Origin: Streptomyces cyanogenus
Lineage (GTDB): Bacteria; Actinomycetota; Actinomycetes; Streptomycetales; Streptomycetaceae
Assembly (NCBI RefSeq): GCF_017526105.1
Contig: NZ_CP071839.1
Span: forward strand, 744,001 to 808,000
Length of the DNA stretch: 64,000 nt
Direction of reading: 5' to 3'
The notes beneath the pieces were generated by a model that made no database searches, was not told the DNA's origin, and saw nothing but the letters and a program-made list of their open reading frames with translations. Position numbers and translations under genes: made by a program. This document shows, piece by piece, positions 33,771 to 41,997 of this stretch; the stretch's first letter is position 1; each line of letters starts with the position of its first letter.

Positions 33771-35375
33771 ATGCTGGCCAAGCTGTCCACACGGCTCGCC
33801 GTGCGGCGCTGCGCGGGTGCCTCGGCCCTCGCCCTGGCGCTGCTCGGAGCCGGGCTGCCCGCTGCCGCCGCCGACCGGCCGCAGCCCGACCTGTCCCGGT
33901 TCTACCGGCAGAAGCCGGTCTGGGCCGCCTGCCAGGGCCCGGACATGCCGGAGGACCTCCAGTGCGCGAAGGTCACCGTCCCGCTCGACTACGCGCACCC
34001 GCACGCCGGCACCCTCGACCTGGCGCTGGCCCGCTACCGCGCCTCCGGGAAGTCCCAGGGTTCGGTGCTGCTGAACTTCGGCGGCCCGGGCGGCGCCGGC
34101 ATCCCCCAGCTGGCCACCGAGGGCAAGCAGTTCATGGACCTGACGGACGGCTACGACGTGGTCACCTTCGACCCGCGCGGCGTCGGCCGGTCCTCCCCCG
34201 TCAGCTGCGGGGAGGGCAGCGACGTGGCCGCGGGCGTGATGGAGAAGGAGGCCGACCTCAGCCGTCCGCAGGCCCTGCTCAAGCAGTTGCGGCGGGCCGC
34301 CGACCAGTGCGCCCGGCACTCCGGCCCGGTGCTCCCCCACATCGGCACCGTGAACGCCTCCCGTGACCTGGACGTCATCCGCCAGGCGCTCGGCGACGAC
34401 AAGCTCAACTACCTGGGGTTCTCCTACGGCACCCGGCTCGGCGCGGTGTACGCGGCGCAGTTCCCGGGCAAGGTCGGCCGGCTCGCCCTCGACGGCGTCG
34501 ACACGCTGACCGAGTCGCCGGCCGAGCAGGGCGTGGCGGGCGCCGAGGGGCAGCAGACGGCGCTGGACGACTTCCTGGACTGGTGTACGGCGGATCTCGC
34601 CTGTCCGTTCGGGCAGGACCGGCGCGCGGCCGGCGACGAAGTGCTCCGGCTGGTGCGCTCGCTCGACGAGAACCCGGTGCCCACCGACTTCGGCGGGGAG
34701 TTCTCCGGCCAGGACCTGGTGGGCGCCATCGGGCAGGCGCTGTACAGCAGGGAGCTGTGGCCCTCGCTGGAGCGCGCGCTGGCGTCCCTGGTCGAGGACG
34801 GCGACACCCGGCGCGTGCTGGCCTTCTCCACGGGCGGCATCGGCCTGTCCGCCGGCCGGCACAGGGGGGACGGCGGGCTGGTCGACGTGCAGGACGTGCC
34901 GGTGGACAACCTGCCGGCCGCCCTGATGGCGATCAACTGCGCGGACGACCCCGACCGGCCCACCGCGGAACGGCTCACCAGGGACCTGAAGGAGCTGCGG
35001 GCCGCCTACGACCAGGCCTCACCGGTGTTCGGCCGCTTCCGGCTGACCCAGCTGCTGATGTGCTACGGCCGGCCCCGGGGCACCGACTTCATCCGGGACC
35101 ATGTGCGGAACGTGCACTCGGCGAAGATGCTGCTGATCGGCACGCGCGGCGACCCCGCGACGCCGTACCGGTGGACCGAGGAGACGGCCCGTCGGCTCGG
35201 CCCGTCGGCCGTGGTGCTCGACAACAGGGGCGAGGGCCACACCGGGTACTCCTCCTCCAAGTGCGTGCACCGCAAGGTCAACGACTTCCTGCTGTACGGC
35301 TCGCTGCCCGCGAGCGGCAGCTCCTGCCCGGCGGACGCGGGCCGCGCGAGCGTCACCTCGGGCGGCACCGGCTGA
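33771..35375 (+). CDS. Secreted alpha/beta-hydrolase peptidase (Slp/tripeptidyl aminopeptidase type)
   Basis: A 534-residue secreted enzyme. The signal peptide is residues 1-33 (ends AAAAD). A peptidase S33-type N-terminal part has QGSVLLNFGGPGGAGIPQLA (oxyanion region) and VVTFDPRGVGRSSPVSC. The nucleophile is Ser in YLGFSYGTRLGAVYAAQFPG, and the C-terminal TAP-like domain supplies Asp in LLIGTRGDPATPY and His in GEGHTGYSSSKC. Streptomyces SlpD, SlpE and Tap of this family cut short N-terminal peptides from extracellular proteins. GGGAGG stands before the ATG. Confidence 0.93.
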   Translation: MLAKLSTRLAVRRCAGASALALALLGAGLPAAAADRPQPDLSRFYRQKPVWAACQGPDMPEDLQCAKVTVPLDYAHPHAGTLDLALARYRASGKSQGSVLLNFGGPGGAGIPQLATEGKQFMDLTDGYDVVTFDPRGVGRSSPVSCGEGSDVAAGVMEKEADLSRPQALLKQLRRAADQCARHSGPVLPHIGTVNASRDLDVIRQALGDDKLNYLGFSYGTRLGAVYAAQFPGKVGRLALDGVDTLTESPAEQGVAGAEGQQTALDDFLDWCTADLACPFGQDRRAAGDEVLRLVRSLDENPVPTDFGGEFSGQDLVGAIGQALYSRELWPSLERALASLVEDGDTRRVLAFSTGGIGLSAGRHRGDGGLVDVQDVPVDNLPAALMAINCADDPDRPTAERLTRDLKELRAAYDQASPVFGRFRLTQLLMCYGRPRGTDFIRDHVRNVHSAKMLLIGTRGDPATPYRWTEETARRLGPSAVVLDNRGEGHTGYSSSKCVHRKVNDFLLYGSLPASGSSCPADAGRASVTSGGTG

Positions 35376-35523
35376 CAACACGCATCCGGCTGGTGACAAA
35401 GACGGCGCAAACGGGTGACAGCCGCGAACCGGGGCAACCTCCCGGCCGTCCCGGCCGTCCCACTCGGCAAGGCGCGCTCCGGCCCGCCGTATCCCGTACA
35501 CCATCGCGACAGGGGACACCGTC

Positions 35524-36048
35524 ATGCGCATCCGCGCCACCATCGCCGTACCCGCCGCCTTCGCCGCCGTGGCGGCCGTGCTGCTCACCGCTCCGCAGAG
35601 CCAGGCCGCCGCCGGCCACGGCCGGCCCGTCGGCTGCGCCGAGAAGTCGCTGACGCTGCGGGCGAAGGCCGTGCCCGGCCACCCGACCGTGCTGCGGGTC
35701 AGCGTGACCAACCACGGCACGCGCGCGTGCGTCGTCGACCGCGTGCCCACGGTGACCTTCGGGGACCTGGACGGGGCGGCGCTGCCCGTGCCGGAGGGCG
35801 GCACCGGCACCTACCGGCTCGGGGCGCGCGGCACGGCCTACGCCGACGTACGGACCATCGCGGACCCGGCGGACCCGGAGGCCCGCCGGGTGAACGCGGT
35901 CACCGTGGCGGCGTCGGCCGCGCACTGGGGCCGCTCCTTCACCGCCGGGCAGCTCGGGACCGGCCGGCGGGTCCTGGTCTGGGAGCCGGTGACGACGTGG
36001 TGGCAGAAGTCGGCGGCGGCCGCGGACCGCGCCGTCGGGCTCAGCTGA
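35524..36048 (+). CDS. Secreted DUF4232-type protein
   Basis: A 174-residue exported protein. The signal peptide is residues 1-29 (MRIRATIAVPAAFAAVAAVL, cleavage at QAAA). The mature part is a single beta-sandwich: CAEKSLTLRAKAVPGHPTVL, VTNHGTRACVVDRVPTVTFG and a late VAASAAHWG, with the two Cys that DUF4232 proteins often share. The function is unknown. AGGGGA lies upstream. Its last eight bases overlap the end of the asparagine synthetase remnant on the other strand. Confidence 0.8.
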   Translation: MRIRATIAVPAAFAAVAAVLLTAPQSQAAAGHGRPVGCAEKSLTLRAKAVPGHPTVLRVSVTNHGTRACVVDRVPTVTFGDLDGAALPVPEGGTGTYRLGARGTAYADVRTIADPADPEARRVNAVTVAASAAHWGRSFTAGQLGTGRRVLVWEPVTTWWQKSAAAADRAVGLS

Positions 36049-36480
36049 GCACCAGCTCCGGCGCGTAGAGGTCCAGCCATCCCGCGGGGTCCAGGGTGCG
36101 TTCCAGAACCGCGCCGGGCGGCCGCCGACCGGCGCCTCCCGCTCGGCGGCCGCCCGGACCCGTTCCCGGTCGACCAGATCGAAGACGGGGTGGGAGGGTG
36201 GCCGGGCGAGCAGTTCCCTGGTCTGCTCCTGGAGGGCGCGGGCGTACCGGGGGTCCTGCGTGGACGGGTACGGGCTCTTCACGCGCTCGTACACCGAGCG
36301 CGGCAGGACGTCCGCCGACGCCTCCCGCAGCAGGCTCTTCTCCCGGCCGTCGAAGGACTTCAGCACCCAGGGGGCGTTTTAGACGTACTCGACCAGCCGG
36401 TGGTCGCAGAACGGCACCCGGACCTCCAGGCCCACGGCCCTGCTCATCCGGTCCTTGCGGCCGAGCAGCATGCGCATCCA
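36041..36480 (-). pseudogene. Asparagine synthetase (AsnB-like) remnant
   Basis: Only the C-terminal quarter of a glutamine-dependent asparagine synthetase remains. In frame from 36480 it reads MLLGRKDRMSRAVGLEVRVP then FCDHRLVEYV, meets an in-frame TAA (36381-36379) where the family has Trp, then continues NAPWVLKSFDGREKSLLREA and ERVKSPYPSTQDPRYARALQ. A frameshift near 36110-36130 moves the end, LERTLDPAGWLDLYAPELVL, to another frame. The N-terminal glutaminase domain and most of the synthetase domain are gone. Damage of three kinds shows an old, non-functional gene. It abuts the hydrolase gene ending at 36506. Confidence 0.93.
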
Positions 36481-36505
36481 AGAACTTCCTCAAGGAACCG
36501 GCGCG

Positions 36506-37285
36506 TTACGGCTTCGCGGTCAGGAACGAGTCGAGCGCCCCGGTCAGTTCGGCCGGCTTCTCCACCGGCAGCTCGTGTCCCGCGTCCAGGATGCGGACGA
36601 CCGCGTCGGGGTAGGCCTTGGCCAGCCGGAGCATCTGCCGCACCGGCAGCTGGACGTCGTGGTAGCCGTGCACCATCAGGGTCGGTACGGAGATCTCGCC
36701 GGCCCGGTCCAGGACGTCGAAGGCCCGCATCGCGCCGTAGAGCGTCATGACGACCTCGCGCGGGGTGGCGGCGGAGGCGCGGATGTGCGCCCGGACCTCC
36801 TCGCGCGGGTAGCCGGGCGCGAAGGCCCGCTGGATGTTGGCGGCCACGAACAGCTTGAACGGCACCAGGGTCGAGGCCGCCATCAGCAGGCCCCGGCCGC
36901 GGCTGTAGGCCATCCGGCCGATGGAGTTGACCAGCACCAGCCGCTCGACCCGTGCCGGGTGGGCGAGGGCGATGGTCTGCGCGATCATGCCGCCCATCGA
37001 GTGGCCCACCAGCGCGCACCGCTCCACCCCGAGGTGGTCGAGCAGTGCCACGACGTCCCGCGCCAGGTGGGCGATGGTGGGCACGCCGGCCCCCGTGCTC
37101 TCCCCGTGCCCGCGCAGGTCCAGCCGGATCACGCGGCGCCGTGCGGAGAAGTGGGCGGTCTGGTGGTCCCAGCGGTGCCGGTTGGCGGTCCAGCCGTGCA
37201 CGAACACCACGGGCACGTCCGCCGCGTCGCGGGGCCCCTCGTCGTCGTACGTCAGGGCCGCTCCGTCGATCTCGAGCTGCGGCAT
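36506..37285 (-). CDS. Alpha/beta-fold hydrolase
   Basis: A 259-residue soluble hydrolase. It opens MPQLEIDGAALTYDDEGP, followed by the oxyanion segment VVFVHGWTANRHRWDHQ, the nucleophile in CALVGHSMGGMIAQTIALAH, Asp in LMVHGYHDVQLPV and His in ILDAGHELPVEKPAEL. The set matches haloperoxidase-like, esterase or lactonase enzymes; the substrate cannot be named. It is divergent from the baeRF3-type gene. Confidence 0.9.
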   Translation of the reverse strand: MPQLEIDGAALTYDDEGPRDAADVPVVFVHGWTANRHRWDHQTAHFSARRRVIRLDLRGHGESTGAGVPTIAHLARDVVALLDHLGVERCALVGHSMGGMIAQTIALAHPARVERLVLVNSIGRMAYSRGRGLLMAASTLVPFKLFVAANIQRAFAPGYPREEVRAHIRASAATPREVVMTLYGAMRAFDVLDRAGEISVPTLMVHGYHDVQLPVRQMLRLAKAYPDAVVRILDAGHELPVEKPAELTGALDSFLTAKP

Positions 37286-37442
37286 GGATGCCTCCTGGGG
37301 TGCGATGCGGTCCGGTTACCGGCCGGTACGGTATCCGGCCCGGGGCCGCCGCGTCACCGTTGTCCGCCCGGGAGATCCACGGCGGCCTCCGGTCCGGATT
37401 ACCCCGAATGCCGTACCTGTGAATCGGACCTATCGTGCTGTC

Positions 37443-38537
37443 ATGGAGCATGCACTGAGTCCCGCGACCCTCGCCGAACTGCGGCGCCCGCGCCCGTATC
37501 CCGCGGTGTCCGTGCTGACCCCGACGCACCGCCGGGAACCCGAGAACGGCCAGGATCCCGTCCGGCTGCGCAACGTGGTCACCGAGGCCCGTCGTCGCCT
37601 GGAGGCCGATCCCGCCGTCACCCGTGAGCGACGCAACGAGGTCGTCGCGCAGCTCGACCGGGCTCTGGCGGAAGTGGACCTGACGCATGCCGAGGACGGC
37701 CTGGTCATCTTCGCCGCTCCCGGCGAGCACCGGGTGTGGTCCCTGGCGCGCACCGTCCCCGAGCGGGTGGTGCTGTCCGACACCTTCCTCACACGCAACC
37801 TGGTGGCCGCGCAGGCCGCCGAGCGGCGCTTCTGGGTGCTGTCGGTCTCCGCCGACCGCGTCACGCTCTGGAGCGGCGGCGAGGAGCGTGTCGTGCAGGA
37901 CCGCTCGGGCGGCTTCCCGCTGGAGCGCCGGCAGGAGAACTTCGACCCCGAGCGCCAGATGCGCACGGGCGGGCTGCCGAGCACCTTCAGCGACGAGGGC
38001 ACCCGCCAGTTCCTGCGCGAGACGGACACCGCCATGAGCACGGTCATGCGCGAGCAGCCCCGGCCGCTGTACGTCACCGGCGAGCAGGCCGCGCTGTCCC
38101 TGCTGGACGAGGTCGGCACCGTCGCCAAGTCCGCCGTCCACGTCCCGCACGGCGGCCTCGCGCACGCCGGTCCCGAGGCCGTCTGGCAGGCGCTGCGGCC
38201 GGTGCTGGAGGCGGAGGCCCGCAAGGACACCACGGCCGTGGTCCGGGAGCTGACCTCGGCCCGCGGCCACCGGACCTACGCGGCCGGGCTGGACGAGCTG
38301 TGGCAGAGCGCCCGCGAGGGCCGGGTGCGGCTGCTGGCCGTGGAGGAGAACTTCCGGGCCACCGTCCGCGATCTGGGCGAGCACCTGGTACCGGCCGAAC
38401 CCGGTGACCGGGACGCCCGCGACGACATCGTGGACGAGATCGTCGAGCAGTGCCTGGAGACCGGTGCCGAGGTCCGCTTCGTGCCCGACGGCACACTCGG
38501 TGACGCCGACGGCATCGCCGGAGTGCTGCGGTACTGA
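37443..38537 (+). CDS. baeRF family 3 (eRF1-like) protein
   Basis: A 364-residue protein. The start LRRPRPYPAVSVLTPTHRRE and the central VLSDTFLTRNLVAAQAAERR with FWVLSVSADRVTLWSGGEER, then a late EENFRATVRDLGEHL and VDEIVEQCLETGAEVRFVPD, correspond to bacterial homologues of archaeal/eukaryotic release factor 1 (baeRF3 clade), which keep the central RNase-fold and C-terminal L7Ae-like domains but not the decoding domain. A role in ribosome rescue, tRNA release or stress has been proposed; none is proven. No GGQ-type motif was seen. Confidence 0.75.
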   Translation: MEHALSPATLAELRRPRPYPAVSVLTPTHRREPENGQDPVRLRNVVTEARRRLEADPAVTRERRNEVVAQLDRALAEVDLTHAEDGLVIFAAPGEHRVWSLARTVPERVVLSDTFLTRNLVAAQAAERRFWVLSVSADRVTLWSGGEERVVQDRSGGFPLERRQENFDPERQMRTGGLPSTFSDEGTRQFLRETDTAMSTVMREQPRPLYVTGEQAALSLLDEVGTVAKSAVHVPHGGLAHAGPEAVWQALRPVLEAEARKDTTAVVRELTSARGHRTYAAGLDELWQSAREGRVRLLAVEENFRATVRDLGEHLVPAEPGDRDARDDIVDEIVEQCLETGAEVRFVPDGTLGDADGIAGVLRY

Positions 38538-38658
38538 CCGGAGAGGACACGGGAAAGGCACTGGCAGGGCACCGCTGAAGCCCCAGGCCGGCCGTCGGTG
38601 AGCGCTCTCTTGCCTCGGCGTACGCTACGGCGTGATCGTCGCGTAAGGGAGCGCACGC

Positions 38659-39678
38659 ATGGGTGACCTGCTGGGTGTGGCGGTACTGGGTGCCGGACAC
38701 ATGGGTGCCGATCACATACGTCGTCTCGACCAAGTGGTCAGCGGAGCCAGGGTCGCGGCGGTGGCCGACCCCGACCGCGCACGGGCCGAGGCGGCCGTGG
38801 CCGGTCTCGACGGGGTCACCGTGCACACCGATCCGGTGGCCGCGCTCGACGCACCCGGCGTGGCGGCCGTCCTCATCGCCTCACCCGGCCCCGCGCACGA
38901 GGAGGCGCTGCTCACCGCCTTCGCCCGCCGGCTTCCGGTGCTGTGCGAGAAGCCCATGGTGCCGGACTCCACCGGCGCCCTGCGGGTCGTGGAGGCCGAG
39001 GCGGGCATCGGCCGCCGGCTGGCACAGATCGGCTTCATGCGCCGCTACGACGCCGGGTACCGGCGCCTGAAGGCCCTGCTGGACGGGGGCGGTCTGGGCC
39101 GGCCCCTGATGCTGCACTGCACGCACCGCAACGTCTCCTCCCCCGCCGGCTTCACCAGCGCGATGCTGATCAACAGCTCGGTCTCGCACGAGATCGACGC
39201 GGCCCGCTGGCTGCTCGGGCAGGAACTGACGGCGGTCACCGTGCTGCGGCCCGCCCCGTCCGCGGGCGCGCCCCAGGGGCTGCTCGACCCGCAGTTCGTG
39301 CTGTTCGAGACCGAGCGCGGCGCCCTGGTCGACGTGGAGGTCTTCGTGAACTGCGGCTTCGGCTACCAGGTGCGCTGCGAGGCCGTGTGCGAGGCGGGCA
39401 GCGCCCGGATCGGGGACGAGCACACCATGGTGGTCACCACCCGGGGCGGCGCCCGCGAGGAGGTGGCCCGGGACTACCTCGTCCGCTTCGCCGACGCCTA
39501 CGACCGCGAGGTGCAGGCCTGGGTCGACGCGACCCGGCGCGGCGAGGTCACCGGCCCGGACGTCTGGGACGGCTACGCGGCGTCCGTGGTCGCCGAGGCG
39601 GGGGTCCGGGCGCTGGAGACCGGCGGCCGGGTGGCCGTGGACCTGGCCCCGCGGCCGGCCCTGTACGCCGGACGGTGA
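38659..39678 (+). CDS. Gfo/Idh/MocA-family oxidoreductase
   Basis: A 339-residue NAD(P)-dependent dehydrogenase. The Rossmann start is [20 protein letters not shown] (about 6-25), with [13 protein letters not shown], the catalytic-region [15 protein letters not shown] (Lys in EKP) and [13 protein letters not shown] with the conserved His/Asp of the inositol dehydrogenase branch. Substrates in the branch are inositols or sugars; no inositol catabolic genes are adjacent. AAGGGAG precedes the ATG. Confidence 0.92.
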   Translation: MGDLLGVAVLGAGHMGADHIRRLDQVVSGARVAAVADPDRARAEAAVAGLDGVTVHTDPVAALDAPGVAAVLIASPGPAHEEALLTAFARRLPVLCEKPMVPDSTGALRVVEAEAGIGRRLAQIGFMRRYDAGYRRLKALLDGGGLGRPLMLHCTHRNVSSPAGFTSAMLINSSVSHEIDAARWLLGQELTAVTVLRPAPSAGAPQGLLDPQFVLFETERGALVDVEVFVNCGFGYQVRCEAVCEAGSARIGDEHTMVVTTRGGAREEVARDYLVRFADAYDREVQAWVDATRRGEVTGPDVWDGYAASVVAEAGVRALETGGRVAVDLAPRPALYAGR

Positions 39679-39769
39679 CGCCGAGCCTCACCCCGGGGAA
39701 ACCGAGTCGGTCGTCGCGCGGGAGAGCACGGGCCTGCCGCGCCTGCGCCGGTCCGTCCCCGGTGCGCCG

Positions 39770-40183
39770 TCACACCCCGCCGAACAGCGCGCTCAGCCCC
39801 CGCTCCACCACGTCCGCCACGTCCTCCTGTCCGCTCGCCACCACCTCGTACGTGCGTACCAGGAAGCTCCGCAGCGCGGAGGCCTGGAACAGCAGCAGTG
39901 CCATGCCGTGCGGCGAGTGGAACTCCAGGACCGTCCGGGTCCGGCCGTACGGCCATATCTGCACGTCCCCGTGGCCGGCGGGGGCCCGCAGCCCCTGGTC
40001 GAGCAGGGTCCGCGCGAAGGTCCAGGTCACCTCCTCGCCGTGCAGCGCGGCGTGGGCCGGGAAGTCGACGAACACGGCGAGGGGGTCGTCGGCGGTGTAG
40101 CGCAGGGTGGCCGGCACCCGGACCTCCCGGTCGTCGGCGGTGATGAGCCGGGCTTCGGCGAGCTGTTCGACGGTGATGTCCAT
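39770..40183 (-). CDS. SsgA-like protein (SALP)
   Basis: A 137-residue protein of the sporulation and cell-division family found only in morphologically complex actinomycetes. Family motifs are VRVPATLRYTADDPLAVFVD, WTFARTLLDQGLRAPAGHGD, VQIWPYGRTRTVLEFHSPHG and a C-terminal LRSFLVRTYEVVASGQE. SALPs guide septum placement, peptidoglycan remodelling or germination. The paralogue (SsgA to SsgG) cannot be decided; the SsgB role of recruiting FtsZ is not implied. AAGGG stands next to the ATG at 40183. Confidence 0.9.
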   Translation of the reverse strand: MDITVEQLAEARLITADDREVRVPATLRYTADDPLAVFVDFPAHAALHGEEVTWTFARTLLDQGLRAPAGHGDVQIWPYGRTRTVLEFHSPHGMALLLFQASALRSFLVRTYEVVASGQEDVADVVERGLSALFGGV

Positions 40184-40528
40184 GCCCTTAAGGAGTCGGC
40201 GCGCCCCTGTCGCATGCCGCCAATTCCGGTCAGAGTTCGGCAGGTACCGGCCGCTCCACGGCACCATGGAACAAAGAAGCGTCGAACAGGCGCTTGAGTG
40301 CCGGACGGGAGGGGCTCGCTTGCGTCAACTCACGTACGGTCCCTACGACTTGAGCACCCGGGCGCGTACGTCTTTCGTACCCTCGGATCACTCCGGCAAG
40401 ACTCTGGCATATGCCGGAAGCACCACCGTATCGTGTGTTGCCAAATCCCTTACAGCGCGTCGCGGGCTGTGCCACAGTCGTAGCGGTCCCCCGTCGTCCC
40501 CGCCGTCCCGTCCCCATCGGAGTGCGTC
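40184..40528. other. 345-base divergent intergenic region
   Basis: No gene is supported between the SALP and the SpoIIE phosphatase. Palindromic elements include GGCATATGCC (40406-40415) and a nested CCGGC/GCCGG dyad (40393-40417). It probably holds both promoters; no -10/-35 pair was convincing. Confidence 0.4.
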
Positions 40529-41959
40529 ATGCCGTCCCCAGTCTCCGCGGACCGCCCAGCCGCCCACCCGCCCGGCCGCGGCTCGGTCGAAGCGCTGATA
40601 ACGCAGGCGCGGCGGCTCAAGGGTGACGTGGACGCCGTACGGCGGGACACCCGGAGCGACGTCTCGGACCCCCAGGAACGCTGGCAGCGGGCCCTGTACG
40701 ACCTCGCCCTGCACCAACTGGACGATCTGGACGCCCACTTGGCGCAGCTGCGGGACGGCCCCTCCCCCGCCCCGGCCGAGTCCGCCGAGCCGCCCGCCGG
40801 CCGGCCCGCCCCGGCCGCCGCCCCGGGTGGTTCGCTGCTCAGCCGCGTCGGCAGCGCCGAGTGGAACCTGCTGACCGACGAGGCCACCTGGTCCGGAGAG
40901 CTGTACCGGATCCTCGGCCTCGACCCGGCCCGCCCCGCCCTCACCCTGGACGAACTGCCCAGCCTGGTCCTGGAGGAGGACCGGCCGAAACTGACCGCGA
41001 TGGTGACGGACTGCCTGGTCGACGCCAAACCGATCGACGGCGAGTTCCGCGTCGTACGGCCCGACTCCTCCGTGCGGACCGTGCACATGATGGGCGAACC
41101 CGTGCTCGGCGCCGACGGCGGCACGACCTCCATGTGGGCCGTGCTGCGCGACGTCAGCGCACTGCGCGACAGCCGGCTGACGGTGCGCGAGACCCGTGAC
41201 TCGCTGCACCGCGAACGCCGGCGGGAGCAGACCGAGCACCGGATCGCGGCAGAGCTGCAGGAAGCCGTGCTACCGCCATGGCGCGGCTCCCTGCGGCTCC
41301 CGCACCAGGGACCGGTGACCTTGGACCTGGCGGCCCATCGCCTGCCGGCCGCGAGCCCCACCCTGATCGGCGGCGACTGGTACGACGCGCTGGAACTGTC
41401 CGACGGCCAGACCCTGCTGAGCGTGGGCGACCTCACCGGGCAGGGCGTGTCCGTCGCCTCCGGCATGGCGACGCTGCTCGGCGCCGTACGCGGCATGGCG
41501 CTGGCCGGCACGGAACCGGGCCCCCTGCTCACCCTGCTCAACCAGTTACTCGACACCACCGTGCAGCCCGCCCTCGGCAGCGCCGTCTGCTGCCGCTACC
41601 GGCCCGAGACCCGCACGCTGGTCTGGGCGCAGGCCGGACACCCCGCCCCGCTGCTGTACCGCGACGGGACGGGGTGCCTGCTGAACGCACCGGACGGCGT
41701 CCTCCTCGGCGCCTCCTCAGGCGCCGTCTACGGACAGTCCGTCGTCACCCTGGAACCGGGCGACGTGCTCCTCCTGCACACCGACGGGCTGATGTCGGGC
41801 CACAGCAGGACAGCGGTTGCGGACCGGCTGCTCGACCTCGCCCCACGGTTCGGCGCGGCGCGCACCGCGCAGGACTGTGTGCGAACGGTCGTGGAGGAGT
41901 TCGGCGGAGCGGGACGCGAGGACGACGCGTGCGTGCTCGTCGCCAAGGTCACCGCATGA
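40529..41959 (+). CDS. PP2C (SpoIIE)-type phosphatase with PAS-like domain
   Basis: A 476-residue soluble regulator. A helical N-terminus (about 20-75, LKGDVDAVRRDTRSD and HQLDDLDAHLAQL) is followed by a Pro/Ala linker, a PAS-like sensor domain (about 105-215: WNLLTDEATWSGELYRILGL and the beta strands EFRVVRPDSSVRTVHMMGEP) and the SpoIIE phosphatase domain (about 240-475). Metal-binding Asp are in IGGDWYDALELSDGQ and LLSVGDLTGQGVSVASGM. Such phosphatases dephosphorylate anti-anti-sigma factors, but none is encoded next to it. GGAG stands before the ATG. Confidence 0.92.
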   Translation: MPSPVSADRPAAHPPGRGSVEALITQARRLKGDVDAVRRDTRSDVSDPQERWQRALYDLALHQLDDLDAHLAQLRDGPSPAPAESAEPPAGRPAPAAAPGGSLLSRVGSAEWNLLTDEATWSGELYRILGLDPARPALTLDELPSLVLEEDRPKLTAMVTDCLVDAKPIDGEFRVVRPDSSVRTVHMMGEPVLGADGGTTSMWAVLRDVSALRDSRLTVRETRDSLHRERRREQTEHRIAAELQEAVLPPWRGSLRLPHQGPVTLDLAAHRLPAASPTLIGGDWYDALELSDGQTLLSVGDLTGQGVSVASGMATLLGAVRGMALAGTEPGPLLTLLNQLLDTTVQPALGSAVCCRYRPETRTLVWAQAGHPAPLLYRDGTGCLLNAPDGVLLGASSGAVYGQSVVTLEPGDVLLLHTDGLMSGHSRTAVADRLLDLAPRFGAARTAQDCVRTVVEEFGGAGREDDACVLVAKVTA

Positions 41960-41964
41960 CGTGA

Positions 41965-41981
41965 CCGACCCGTCGGGTCGG
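41965..41981. terminator. Hairpin between convergent genes
   Basis: CCGACCC and GGGTCGG form a 7-bp perfect stem with a three-base loop between the phosphatase and NsdA-like genes. Confidence 0.45.
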
Positions 41982-41997
41982 GCGGCGCACAGGCCCC

